Notes under the pieces: generated by a model
Seen by the model: only the letters and a program-made list of their open reading frames with translations
Databases searched by the model: none
Told to the model about the DNA's origin: nothing
Translations under genes and position numbers: made by a program
Part shown: positions 17,759-25,963 of the stretch, piece by piece
Position numbering within the stretch: the stretch's first letter is position 1
How the letters are laid out: each line of letters opens with the position of its first letter
Source: DATAEG01 sp963703085
GTDB taxonomy: Bacteria; Actinomycetota; Actinomycetes; Mycobacteriales; Jatrophihabitantaceae
Assembly: GCA_963703085.1 (NCBI GenBank)
Contig: OY969789.1
Span: 372,001 to 436,000, forward strand
Direction of reading: 5' to 3'
DNA: 64,000 nt

Positions 17759-18274
17759 TCACTCGAGGAAGTCTTCAGCGTCGACGCGGAGCCGGCGCAG
17801 CACGGCGAACAGCTCGGTGAGGTCGGCCTCGCCCAGAGCGCCGATGCCGAACTTGGCCCCGTTCAACTCCCGGGTGGCGTCCTCGGCAACCGATCGGCCG
17901 CGCTCAGTGAGCACCGCGAGCGTGCCGCGACCGTCGAAGGGATTGGGTTCGCGACGGACGAAATCGGCTGCCTCCAACCGGTCGATGACGTTCGTCACCG
18001 ACGTCGCGTGCACCTGCAAGCGCTCGCCGATCTTCGACAGCGGCAAGGCACCGGCAGAGGAGAAGGACAGCAGCACCAGCGCTTCATACCGAGAGAATGT
18101 CAGACCGAAGCGCTTCAGCCGGCCGTCCAGGTCGGCGATAAGGATCTGGTGCGCGCGCATGATCGAGGTCACCGCGCGCATCGCTGCAAACGTGTGTGTG
18201 CCGGCGTCCGGCCACGCCTTCTCCCACAACTCACCGGCGCGCTCGATGGGATCGAACGGCAGCGCATCGGTCAC
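17759..18274 (-). CDS. MarR family transcriptional regulator
   Basis: A 171-residue winged-helix regulator. The HTH region is 'LPLSKIGERLQVHATSVTNVIDRLEAADFVRREPNPFDGRGT', with the wing carrying D-x-R. The frame is open to 18328, but that start would overlap the divergent dehydrogenase gene. The GTG at 18274 leaves a 43-base divergent promoter region. The position suggests control of the acyl-CoA dehydrogenase, possibly with an acyl- or aryl-CoA ligand. Confidence 0.85.
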   Translation of the reverse strand: MTDALPFDPIERAGELWEKAWPDAGTHTFAAMRAVTSIMRAHQILIADLDGRLKRFGLTFSRYEALVLLSFSSAGALPLSKIGERLQVHATSVTNVIDRLEAADFVRREPNPFDGRGTLAVLTERGRSVAEDATRELNGAKFGIGALGEADLTELFAVLRRLRVDAEDFLE

Positions 18275-18317
18275 ATCGGCGAGCCTATCCGCCTGCCGCG
18301 GCGGTAGCGTCTGTGCC

Positions 18318-19496
18318 ATGGCCAGCACTGATTACCTCGACCGGCTCGACCTGCTCGACTTGGACGACGACTTGGATTCCGACGACACCATGCTGCGCGA
18401 CAGCGTCCGGAAGTTCTGCGCTGACCAGCTGCGGCCGAACATCCGGGAATGGTTCGAGGACGGCACGCTCCCGGCCCGTGATCTCGCCCTGGAGTTCGGC
18501 AAGCTCGGCGTACTCGGCATGCATCTCGACGGGTACGGCTGCCCCGGGGCGAAGGCGTCGCAATACGGCATCGCCTGCACCGAGATCGAGGCGGTGGACA
18601 GCGGTCTGCGCTCGTTGGTCAGCGTGCAGGGTTCCCTGGCGATGTATGCGATTCACGCCTACGGCAGCGAAGCGCAGAAGGAGCACTGGCTGCCCGCGAT
18701 GGCCCAGGGCGAGCAGATCGGCTGCTTCGGGTTGACCGAGGCCGACTCGGGTTCAGACCCGGCCAGCATGCGTACCACCGCGAAGCGCGACGGCGACGAC
18801 TGGATCCTGAACGGCTCGAAGATGTGGATCACCAACGGCTCGATCGCGGACGTGGCGGTGGTGTGGGCCCGCACCGACGACGGCATCCGCGGCTTCCTCG
18901 TCGAGAAGGGCACCCCCGGCTTCAGCGCCACCGATGTGCACCACAAGCTCTCACTTCGGGCGTCCATCACCAGCGCGCTGCACTTCGATGATGTCCGGTT
19001 GCCGGCTACCGCCCAGCTTCCGCAGGCCGCCGGGCTGAAAGCACCACTCGGCTGCCTGACCGAGGCGCGGTTCGGCATTGTCTGCGGCGTGACCGGAGCG
19101 GCGCGCGACGCGCTGGCCGCCACGCTGGAGTACGCCGGCACCCGGGTCCAGTTCGGCAAACCCATCTCCTCCTTCCAGCTCACCCAGCGCAAATTCGCCG
19201 AGATGGGCGTCGCCCTGAACCAGATGCAGCTCACCGCGCGTCGGCTCGGTGAGCTGAAGGACGCCCACCGCATCCGCCCGGAGCACATCAGCTTCGGCAA
19301 GTTCGCCAACGTGAGCGCGGCGCTGGCGATCTGCCGGGAGGCGCGCAGCGTGCTGGGCGGCAGCGGCATCACCACCGAGTACCCGGTGCTGCGGCATGCG
19401 CTGAACCTGGAGACCGTCTACACCTACGAAGGCACCCACGAGGTGCACACCCTGGTGCTGGGCCAGGAGCTCACCGGGATCGCGGCGTTCCGCTGA
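18318..19496 (+). CDS. gcdH: Acyl-CoA dehydrogenase, glutaryl-CoA dehydrogenase type
   Basis: A 392-residue FAD enzyme. The pattern 'GLRSLVSVQGSLAMYAI' near residue 95-110 contains the Arg and Ser that bind the distal carboxylate in glutaryl-CoA dehydrogenases. 'CFGLTEADSGSDPASM' is the FAD-binding signature and 'VYTYEGTHEVHTLVLGQELTG' holds the catalytic Glu of the 'YEGT' motif. It would oxidise and decarboxylate glutaryl-CoA to crotonyl-CoA in lysine or aromatic degradation, feeding crotonyl-CoA to ccr. It is divergent from a MarR gene. Substrate is inferred from motifs. Confidence 0.85.
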   Translation: MASTDYLDRLDLLDLDDDLDSDDTMLRDSVRKFCADQLRPNIREWFEDGTLPARDLALEFGKLGVLGMHLDGYGCPGAKASQYGIACTEIEAVDSGLRSLVSVQGSLAMYAIHAYGSEAQKEHWLPAMAQGEQIGCFGLTEADSGSDPASMRTTAKRDGDDWILNGSKMWITNGSIADVAVVWARTDDGIRGFLVEKGTPGFSATDVHHKLSLRASITSALHFDDVRLPATAQLPQAAGLKAPLGCLTEARFGIVCGVTGAARDALAATLEYAGTRVQFGKPISSFQLTQRKFAEMGVALNQMQLTARRLGELKDAHRIRPEHISFGKFANVSAALAICREARSVLGGSGITTEYPVLRHALNLETVYTYEGTHEVHTLVLGQELTGIAAFR

Positions 19497-19519
19497 CCGG
19501 CCCGAGCACAGGCTGAGCC

Positions 19520-20278
19520 GTGGACTGGAATCTGCGCACGTGCGCGCGGCGCGGGCACGTCACCTACGCTCCGGACGAGGCTGCACTGCACGACCGGGTG
19601 CGCGCCGACTCGCCGCAGGGCGAAGCGTGGAGATGCCTGCGCTGCGGTGCCTACGTCCTCGGCGAACCGCACAGCAGGGGCCCGGCGGACAACGCCCCGG
19701 TTCTGCTGCGGGGTAAGGCATTGCGCTCGGCGTTCATCCTGCGGCTGCTGGCGGTGGAGCGGTGGGTGCGGGGCGGCATCATCCTGCTTCTGGGTGTCGC
19801 GGTACTGCGCTTCGAGAGCACCCAGGTCAGTCTCAAGCAGCTGTTCGACCGCGACCTCTCCGCGCTCAGACCGTTCTTCAATCAGATTCACTTCAACGTC
19901 GAGGACTCCGGCACGATCCGCGCCGCGGAGCGGGCGCTGCAGGCGAAGCACTCCACACTGAACGTCGTCGCCGCCGCCCTGATCTGCTACGGCGCGCTGC
20001 AGGTGTTCGAGGGCATCGGGCTGTGGCTGCTGAAACGTTGGGGTGAGTACTTCGCCGTCGTGGCTACCTCCCTCTTCCTGCCGCTGGAGATCTACGAGCT
20101 CACCGAGAAGGTGACCTGGCTGCGCATCGGCGCATTGCTGGTGAACGTCGCGGCGGTCGTGTACCTGCTGCTCAGCAAACGGTTGTTCGGGCTGCGCGGC
20201 GGTCGCCGGGAATACGACGCCGAACGACACGAGGCCTCACTGCTCGAGGTGGAGTCCTCGGCCGCCGCTCAGCACTAG
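19520..20278 (+). CDS. DUF2127 domain-containing membrane protein
   Basis: A 252-residue protein starting with GTG at 19520. The first 45 residues contain His/Cys positions, including 'CARRGHVTYAP' and 'CLRCGAYVLGEPH', which resemble a small zinc ribbon. Three or four membrane segments follow ('LRLLAVERWVRGGIILLLGVAVL', 'LNVVAAALICYGALQVFEGIGLWLL', 'YFAVVATSLFLPLEIYELTEKVTWLRIGALLVNVAAVVYLLL'), with 'EIYELTEKVTWLR' as the DUF2127 hallmark. The function is unknown. Confidence 0.78.
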   Translation: MDWNLRTCARRGHVTYAPDEAALHDRVRADSPQGEAWRCLRCGAYVLGEPHSRGPADNAPVLLRGKALRSAFILRLLAVERWVRGGIILLLGVAVLRFESTQVSLKQLFDRDLSALRPFFNQIHFNVEDSGTIRAAERALQAKHSTLNVVAAALICYGALQVFEGIGLWLLKRWGEYFAVVATSLFLPLEIYELTEKVTWLRIGALLVNVAAVVYLLLSKRLFGLRGGRREYDAERHEASLLEVESSAAAQH

Positions 20279-20336
20279 GGTGGCCGTGCTACACCAGCAC
20301 GACAGGATCGACGTCCATACTTTCGGAAGGAGCCCC

Positions 20337-20501
20337 GTGATCGCGTTCATCGCCGTCTTGCTGCTCATCTGGCTTGTGTTCATCGTCCTCGGCGCGGTGA
20401 TCAAAGGACTGTTCTGGTTGCTCATCATCGGCGCGGTGTTGTTCGTCGTCACCGGTGCGCTCGGATTGCGGGGGAACAAGAACCGGAGCATCCGCTCCTG
20501 A
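20337..20501 (+). CDS. Small hydrophobic membrane protein, 54 residues
   Basis: A GTG at 20337, preceded by a good ribosome binding site (GGAAGGAG), opens a 54-residue protein. It has two adjacent hydrophobic segments ('IAFIAVLLLIWLVFIVLGAVI' and 'LFWLLIIGAVLFVVTGAL') and a basic tail 'RGNKNRSIRS'. Similar short proteins are frequent in actinobacteria, but I do not recognise a function. The ribosome binding site and composition support expression. Confidence 0.6.
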   Translation: MIAFIAVLLLIWLVFIVLGAVIKGLFWLLIIGAVLFVVTGALGLRGNKNRSIRS

Positions 20502-20526
20502 GCGCTCTGCCGGCGCGCAACCGTCC

Positions 20527-21534
20527 TTAAACCTGTTCGGCGGCCGCCTCGACCAGCTCGTCCGCGGCCTGGAACGGGTCCAACTCGCCGTTCACCACTC
20601 GGTCGGCCAACGCATCAACCGCCACCGATCCGTGCAGTTGGGCGAACTGCACTCGCAGGGCCGCTACGGCCAGCGCCTCGATCTCGGCGGCGGCTCGGGC
20701 CACCCGGCGACGGCGCAGCTCGCCGCTGCGCTGCAGCCAGTCGCGATGCTTACCGATCGCGGCTCGCACGTCGTCGATGCCCTCAGCGCGCGAGGCGACG
20801 GTCTTGACGATCGGCGGCCGCCACGCGCCCGGGACGGTGTGCCGTCCGCCCAGCGACTGCATACCGCGCAGGTCGCGGGCCACCGCATCCGCGCCGTCGC
20901 GATCGGCCTTGTTGACGACGAACACGTCGGCGACCTCGAGGATCCCCGCCTTCGCCGCCTGGATCCCGTCGCCCATCCCCGGTGCGAGCAGCACCATCGT
21001 CGTGTCCGCCAGCGACGCGATCTCCACCTCCGCCTGACCGACGCCGACAGTCTCGATCAGCACCACGTCGCAGCCGGCCGCGTCGAGCACTCGAAGCGCC
21101 TGCGGCGCGGCGGCGGTGAGGCCGCCGAGGTGCCCGCGGGTGGCCATCGAGCGGATGAACACACCGGCATCGGTGGCGTGATCCTGCATGCGCACCCGGT
21201 CGCCGAGCAGCGCACCTCCGGAGAACGGTGAGGACGGGTCCACGGCGAGCACCCCGACCCGCTGCCCGTCAGCCCGCAGGGACGTGATCAAGGCTGCCGT
21301 GGTGGTGGACTTGCCGACCCCCGGCGAGCCGGTCAGCCCGACGATCTGCGCATGCCCGACGTGCGGGGCCAGCGTCGCCGCGATCTCGCGCAGTAGCGGC
21401 GAGTCGTTCTCCACCAGCGAGATCAGCCGGGCGACTGCCCGGGCCTCACCGCGTTGCGCTCGCTCGACCAGTTCGCCGACCCGCACCGCGCGTCGCACGG
21501 GTCGGGCCGCGGTTGCTGCGGCGGGCTCGTTCAC
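20527..21534 (-). CDS. meaB: Methylmalonyl-CoA mutase-associated GTPase MeaB
   Basis: A 335-residue G3E-type GTPase that protects coenzyme B12 acyl-CoA mutases and gates cofactor loading. The P-loop is 'GLTGSPGVGKSTT' near residue 66-78; 'DPSSPFSGGALLGDRVRM' and 'LIETVGVGQAEVEIA' are the switch regions; 'VVNKADRDGAD' gives base specificity. The start codon overlaps the thiolase stop by 4 bases, so the two are cotranscribed. The window holds two possible client mutases, the IcmA-like protein (9247) and ecm (35776). Confidence 0.93.
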   Translation of the reverse strand: MNEPAAATAARPVRRAVRVGELVERAQRGEARAVARLISLVENDSPLLREIAATLAPHVGHAQIVGLTGSPGVGKSTTTAALITSLRADGQRVGVLAVDPSSPFSGGALLGDRVRMQDHATDAGVFIRSMATRGHLGGLTAAAPQALRVLDAAGCDVVLIETVGVGQAEVEIASLADTTMVLLAPGMGDGIQAAKAGILEVADVFVVNKADRDGADAVARDLRGMQSLGGRHTVPGAWRPPIVKTVASRAEGIDDVRAAIGKHRDWLQRSGELRRRRVARAAAEIEALAVAALRVQFAQLHGSVAVDALADRVVNGELDPFQAADELVEAAAEQV

Positions 21535-22724
21535 CCTGCGGCAGGGACGTGCAGCAGCAGCGCATCACCTTGACCGCCGCCGCCACACAGAGCGGCGGCG
21601 CCGGTGCCTCCGCCGCGGCGGCGCAGCTCCAGCGCCAGAGTGAGCGCGAGCCGGGCACCGGACATCCCGATCGGGTGGCCGAGTGCGATCGCGCCACCGT
21701 TGACGTTGACCTTTTCAGCCGCCACACCCAGGTCCTTCATCGACTGGATGCCGACCGCGGCGAATGCCTCGTTGATCTCGATCAGGTCCAGGTCGTCGAC
21801 CTTCAGCCCGGCTTTGCCCAGCGCGTGCGTGATCGCGTTCGCCGGTTGCGACTGCAGCGAGTTGTCCGGGCCGGCGACGTTGCCGTGGGCACCGATCTCG
21901 GCGATCCAGTTGAGCCCGAGTTCTTCCGCTTTCGCCTTGCTCATCACGACGACCGCGCAGGCGCCGTCGGAGATCTGTGATGCGGAGCCGGCGGTGATGG
22001 TGCCGTCGGCGGCGAAGGCTGGACGCAGCTTGCTGAGCGATTCGGCGGTCGTGTCTGCGCGGATCCCCTCGTCCTCGCGGAACTCGATCGGGTCACCCTT
22101 GCGCTGCGGGATGAGCACCGGCGTGATCTCGTCGTCGAAGATGCCGTTCTTCTGCGCGATCGCGGCCCGCTGGTGGGAGCGGGCGGCGAACTCGTCCTGC
22201 TCGCCGCGGCCCAGGCCGAGCTTGCCGTTGTGGTGCTCGGTCGACTCCCCCATGGCGACGTGATCGAACGCGTCGGTCAGCCCGTCGAAGGCCATCGCGT
22301 CCAGCATCTCGATGGAGCCGTACTTGTAGCCGGCGCGGGATTTGGGAAGCAGGTGCGGGGCGTTGGTCATCGATTCCATGCCTCCGGCGACGATGACGTC
22401 GAACTCGCCGGCCCGGATGAGCTGGTCGGCCAGCGCGATGGCGTCGAGGCCGGACAGACACACCTTGTTGATCGTGAGCGACGGGACGGACATCGAGATA
22501 CCGGCCTTGACCGCGGCCTGCCGGGACGGGATCTGACCCGCCCCCGCCTGCAGCACCTGACCCATGATCACGTACTGGACCTGGTCGGCACTGACGCCGG
22601 ACCTGTCCAAGGCGCCCTTGATGGCGAACCCACCCAAATCGGCCCCGGAGAAGTCTTTCAGGGACCCGAGCAGCCGACCCATCGGAGTACGGGCACCGTT
22701 GACGATCACCGTGCGGTCAGCCAT
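21531..22724 (-). CDS. Acetyl-CoA C-acetyltransferase (thiolase)
   Basis: A 397-residue thiolase. The nucleophilic Cys is at 89 in 'NKVCLSG', and the C-terminal active site has 'NGGAIALGHPIGMSGAR' and 'CGGGGQGDAL'. The enzyme would condense two acetyl-CoA to acetoacetyl-CoA, the first step of the ethylmalonyl-CoA route, or run in reverse in beta-oxidation. It overlaps meaB by 4 bases and is divergent from the epimerase gene. In mycobacteria the same neighbours (epimerase and fadA4) are adjacent. A GAGGAGG ribosome binding site precedes the ATG. Confidence 0.93.
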   Translation of the reverse strand: MADRTVIVNGARTPMGRLLGSLKDFSGADLGGFAIKGALDRSGVSADQVQYVIMGQVLQAGAGQIPSRQAAVKAGISMSVPSLTINKVCLSGLDAIALADQLIRAGEFDVIVAGGMESMTNAPHLLPKSRAGYKYGSIEMLDAMAFDGLTDAFDHVAMGESTEHHNGKLGLGRGEQDEFAARSHQRAAIAQKNGIFDDEITPVLIPQRKGDPIEFREDEGIRADTTAESLSKLRPAFAADGTITAGSASQISDGACAVVVMSKAKAEELGLNWIAEIGAHGNVAGPDNSLQSQPANAITHALGKAGLKVDDLDLIEINEAFAAVGIQSMKDLGVAAEKVNVNGGAIALGHPIGMSGARLALTLALELRRRGGGTGAAALCGGGGQGDALLLHVPAAG

Positions 22725-22792
22725 GACCGATCCTCCTCGACCACGCGACCGGCACCGGCGCCGACCGCAGTTGCCGCCCAGCGTAGTAGCGG

Positions 22793-22804
22793 GACCGGCC
22801 GGTC
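22793..22804. promoter_or_regulatory. ACCGGCCGGT palindrome in the thiolase/epimerase divergent region
   Basis: GACCGGCCGGTC shares the ten-base core ACCGGCCGGT with the ccr operator but lacks the outer T/A bases. It lies 69 bases from the thiolase start and 60 from the epimerase start. Because it is GC-rich, chance occurrence is possible. Confidence 0.3.
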
Positions 22805-22863
22805 GCCTGTGAACCAGGGCACGCTGCCCTCGCGATTGCGCCGGGAACCGTCACGATGGTGCG

Positions 22864-23301
22864 ATGTTGCCTGCCTCTATGTTCCTGCGGATAGACCACG
22901 TCGGCATTGCGGTGCCGGATCTGGACGCCGCCCTCGCCTTCTACCGCGACACCTTCGGCATCGTCAGCGTGCACGAGGAGGTCAACGAGGAGCAGGGCGT
23001 ACGGGAGGCGATGCTGCGCGTCGGCGACGGCACCACCCAGTTGCAACTGCTTGCCCCGCTGACGCCGGAATCCACGATCGCCAAGTTCCTCGGCCGGTCC
23101 GGCCCGGGAGTGCAGCAGCTGGCCTACACCGTCGAGGACATCGATGCGGCCGGCGCAGCGCTGCGGGCCAAGGGGCTGCGGCTGCTGTACGACCAGCCGC
23201 GTCGCGGCACCGCCGGCAGCCGAGTCAACTTCGTGCATCCCAAGGATGCCGGCGGGGTGCTCGTCGAGCTGGTCGAGCCGGCGGCTAACGGAAATCGGTG
23301 A
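22864..23301 (+). CDS. mce: Methylmalonyl-CoA epimerase
   Basis: A 145-residue vicinal-oxygen-chelate protein that interconverts the (S) and (R) forms of methylmalonyl-CoA, and in some organisms of ethylmalonyl-CoA. The opening 'LRIDHVGIAVPDLDAALAFYRD' contains the first metal-ligand His; 'NEEQGVREAML' and 'TAGSRVNFVHPKDAGGVLVELVEP' are family blocks, the last with the C-terminal Glu ligand. At the usual second His position the sequence reads 'GVQQLAYTV'. The start may instead be the ATG at 22879. It stands next to the thiolase and ccr. Confidence 0.88.
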   Translation: MLPASMFLRIDHVGIAVPDLDAALAFYRDTFGIVSVHEEVNEEQGVREAMLRVGDGTTQLQLLAPLTPESTIAKFLGRSGPGVQQLAYTVEDIDAAGAALRAKGLRLLYDQPRRGTAGSRVNFVHPKDAGGVLVELVEPAANGNR

Positions 23302-23335
23302 GTGTGGGGCGCCTCACCAGCCGGCGCTCGGCAGC

Positions 23336-23351
23336 GTTACCGGCCGGTAAC
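23336..23351. promoter_or_regulatory. GTTACCGGCCGGTAAC palindrome upstream of ccr
   Basis: A perfect 16-bp palindrome, 47 bases upstream of the ccr start. The core TACCG-NN-CGGTA also occurs upstream of ecm and, with one mismatch, upstream of the prolyl oligopeptidase. The form suits a TetR-type dimer. The cognate regulator is not in the window. Confidence 0.6.
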
Positions 23352-23398
23352 CTCCCGGGAATCCAGCCGCCGGGCGCCGCCTTCCGCAGAGGATCCTC

Positions 23399-24739
23399 AT
23401 GGACGAGTTCCGCGCCGCACTCCTCACCGACGACCCTGCCGAGCTCGCCGCGGTGGCCGGCCGGCCACTGCCCGAGTCCTACCGGGCTGCCACCGTGCGG
23501 GCCGCGGAGGAGGAGATGTTCGCCGGCCTCGACAGCCATGACAAGGATCCGCGCAAGAGCCTGCACGTGGACGAGGTGCCGACGCCCGAGCTGGGGCCGG
23601 GTGAGGCCGTCGTCGCGGTGATGGCCAGCGCGGTGAACTACAACACGGTGTGGACGTCGATCTTCGAACCGGTGTCGACGTTCTCGTTCCTGCGCCGCTA
23701 CGCCAAGAGCAGCGAGCTGGCCCGCAAGCACGACCAGCCCTATCACGCGGTGGGCTCGGACCTGTCCGGCGTCGTGCTGCGGGTCGGTCCGGGGGTGACG
23801 AGGTGGCAGCCCGGCGACGAGGTGGTGGCGCACTGCCTCTCGGTGGAGCTGGAGGACCCGCAGGGCCACGACGACACCATGCTCGACCCGCAGCAGCGCA
23901 TCTGGGGCTTCGAGACCAACTTCGGCGGGCTGGCCGAACTCGCACTGGTGAAGAGCAACCAGCTGATGCCCAAGCCGGCGCATCTGACCTGGGAGGAGGC
24001 CGCCTGCCCCGGCCTGGTGAACTCCACCGCGTATCGGCAGCTGGTCAGCCACCACGGCGCCAACATGAAACAGGGCGACACCGTCCTGATCTGGGGCGCA
24101 TCCGGCGGGCTCGGCTCGTATGCCACCCAATACGCCCTCGGCGGCGGCGGCATCCCGGTGTGTGTCGTCTCCTCACCGGAGAAGGCCGAACTGTGCCGGT
24201 CCATGGGCGCCGAGCTGATCATCGACCGCACAGCGGAGGGCTACCGCTTCTGGACCGACGCCGGGGAGCAGGACCCGGCCGAGTGGCGTCGGTTCGGCGC
24301 GCGCATCCGGGAGCTCACCGGCGGCGACGACCCGGACATCGTCTTCGAGCACCCGGGCCGGGAAACCTTCGGGGCGAGCGTCTTCGTGGCCAAGCGGGGC
24401 GGAACGATCGTGACCTGCGCCTCGACGTCCGGGTACCTGCACGAGTACGACAATCGGTACCTGTGGATGAACCTGAAGCGGATCGTCGGCTCCCACTTCG
24501 CCAACTACCGCGAGGCGTGGGAGGCCAACCGGCTGATCGCGAAGGGACGGATCCACCCGACTCTCTCCCGGACGTACGCCCTCGACGAGGTCGGCCAGGC
24601 TGCCTACGACGTGCACCGCAACCTGCACCAGGGCAAGGTCGGCGTGCTCTGCCTGGCCCCCAGGGAAGGGCTCGGCGTGCGCGATCAGCAGCTTCGGGGC
24701 CGGCACGTCGACGAGATCAACCGGTTTCGCAGCCGGTAG
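23399..24739 (+). CDS. ccr: Crotonyl-CoA carboxylase/reductase
   Basis: A 446-residue medium-chain dehydrogenase/reductase that reduces crotonyl-CoA with NADPH while fixing CO2 to form ethylmalonyl-CoA. The four CO2-site residues known from the Kitasatospora setae enzyme (Asn81, Phe170, Glu171, His365) align with Asn82, Phe171 and Glu172 in 'GFETNFG', and His366 in 'VGSHFANY'. The NADPH site is 'IWGASGGLGSYATQYA'. Length matches the family. This marks the ethylmalonyl-CoA pathway or extender-unit supply for polyketides. A palindromic operator lies upstream. Confidence 0.95.
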   Translation: MDEFRAALLTDDPAELAAVAGRPLPESYRAATVRAAEEEMFAGLDSHDKDPRKSLHVDEVPTPELGPGEAVVAVMASAVNYNTVWTSIFEPVSTFSFLRRYAKSSELARKHDQPYHAVGSDLSGVVLRVGPGVTRWQPGDEVVAHCLSVELEDPQGHDDTMLDPQQRIWGFETNFGGLAELALVKSNQLMPKPAHLTWEEAACPGLVNSTAYRQLVSHHGANMKQGDTVLIWGASGGLGSYATQYALGGGGIPVCVVSSPEKAELCRSMGAELIIDRTAEGYRFWTDAGEQDPAEWRRFGARIRELTGGDDPDIVFEHPGRETFGASVFVAKRGGTIVTCASTSGYLHEYDNRYLWMNLKRIVGSHFANYREAWEANRLIAKGRIHPTLSRTYALDEVGQAAYDVHRNLHQGKVGVLCLAPREGLGVRDQQLRGRHVDEINRFRSR

Positions 24740-24787
24740 CGCGCGCAGGTGCGCCGAGCCGCTGCCGCGCCGAGATAGATTGCCTGC

Positions 24788-25810
24788 ATGACCAGCGATG
24801 ACACCTCGCAGCTGTTCCCGATCATGCAGAACGCGGACCGGTCGTTCGAGGTCACCATGCGCGGTTACGACCGTAACCAGGTGGACGACTTCGTTGCCCG
24901 CAGCGACGCCGAAATGCACGCCCTGCGGAGCGAGCGGGACGCGGCACTGGGCCGCAGCGCAGACCTCGCGGCGCAGCTGGCCAATGCGCACGCCCAGATC
25001 GAAGCCGGCCGTCGGCAACTCGCCGAAGCGACCGAGGAGATCACCGGCGAGAACGTGCATGCCCGGCTGCGTCCACTGGTCGAGAACGCGCACGCCGAAG
25101 CGCGGCAGATCCGCCAGTCCGCCGACGCCGATGCCACCCGGGTGCGAGCGCTGGCCGATGCGGATGCCGTCGAGACCCGCCGGCAGGCCAATGACGATGC
25201 CGAGCAACTGCGCCAGCAGGCGCAGGCCGACCTGCAGCGAGCCAGTCAGGCCGCGGCGCAACGCGTCCGGGAGGCCGACGAGACGATGGCATCCGCGCAG
25301 GCGACCGCCGCCGAACACCTCAACCGGGCCCGCGACGAGGCGGCCAAGTTGCTCGCCGACGCGCACGCGGAGGTGGAGCGCATCGTGTCGGAGTCGACGG
25401 CCACCCGGCAGCGGCTGGACGCTCAGGCCGCCCGAGCTCGAGTGACGGCGAACGAGGACTTCGAGATCGCGCTACGGGTGCGGCGTACCGAGGAGCAGCG
25501 CGTCGACGAAGAGCGCCGCGCCGCGGCACAGGCGGAAGCGCAGCGCGTCGTCTCCGAGGCCCAGCAGTACGCGCACCGCATTGTTGCCGAGGCGACCGCA
25601 GAGATGCAGCGGCTGCACCACGTCCGGGACCGGACGCACTCCGATCTCACCGAGCTGCATCGCCGGATGGGCGAGGTGCTCAGCACCGTCCCCCATGCCG
25701 GCGAGGATCCGGCCGAACAGCCCGCGCCCACTCCGGCGACCGAGCCTGCTGCCGAAGGCACTGCGGATCAGCCGACCGAACGGCTGCCCGACGCCCCCGC
25801 CGCGGGCTGA
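24788..25810 (+). CDS. DivIVA-like coiled-coil protein
   Basis: A 340-residue protein. Residues 18-40, 'RSFEVTMRGYDRNQVDDFVA', match the DivIVA-type N-terminus that binds curved membranes in Wag31 and related polarity proteins. From about residue 40 to 290 it is almost continuous heptad coiled coil rich in Ala, Gln, Glu and Arg. The last 45 residues are Pro/Ala/Glu-rich and probably disordered. Such proteins organise growth or the cytoskeleton in actinobacteria. It lies 48 bases after ccr, so cotranscription is possible though the function seems unrelated. Confidence 0.8.
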   Translation: MTSDDTSQLFPIMQNADRSFEVTMRGYDRNQVDDFVARSDAEMHALRSERDAALGRSADLAAQLANAHAQIEAGRRQLAEATEEITGENVHARLRPLVENAHAEARQIRQSADADATRVRALADADAVETRRQANDDAEQLRQQAQADLQRASQAAAQRVREADETMASAQATAAEHLNRARDEAAKLLADAHAEVERIVSESTATRQRLDAQAARARVTANEDFEIALRVRRTEEQRVDEERRAAAQAEAQRVVSEAQQYAHRIVAEATAEMQRLHHVRDRTHSDLTELHRRMGEVLSTVPHAGEDPAEQPAPTPATEPAAEGTADQPTERLPDAPAAG

Positions 25811-25963
25811 GCCGGCCGCCGCGCTCGTCCGGTCCGGTCCTGCTGTTTGGCGGACACCAGCCATGGCCAGAGGCCGCCAGCGCTCAGCTCTGGCCTTCGG
25901 GCCGGCCGGGCGGTACCACTTGGGTAACGGGCATCCCCCATCCCGCACCCCTGGAGAACACGC

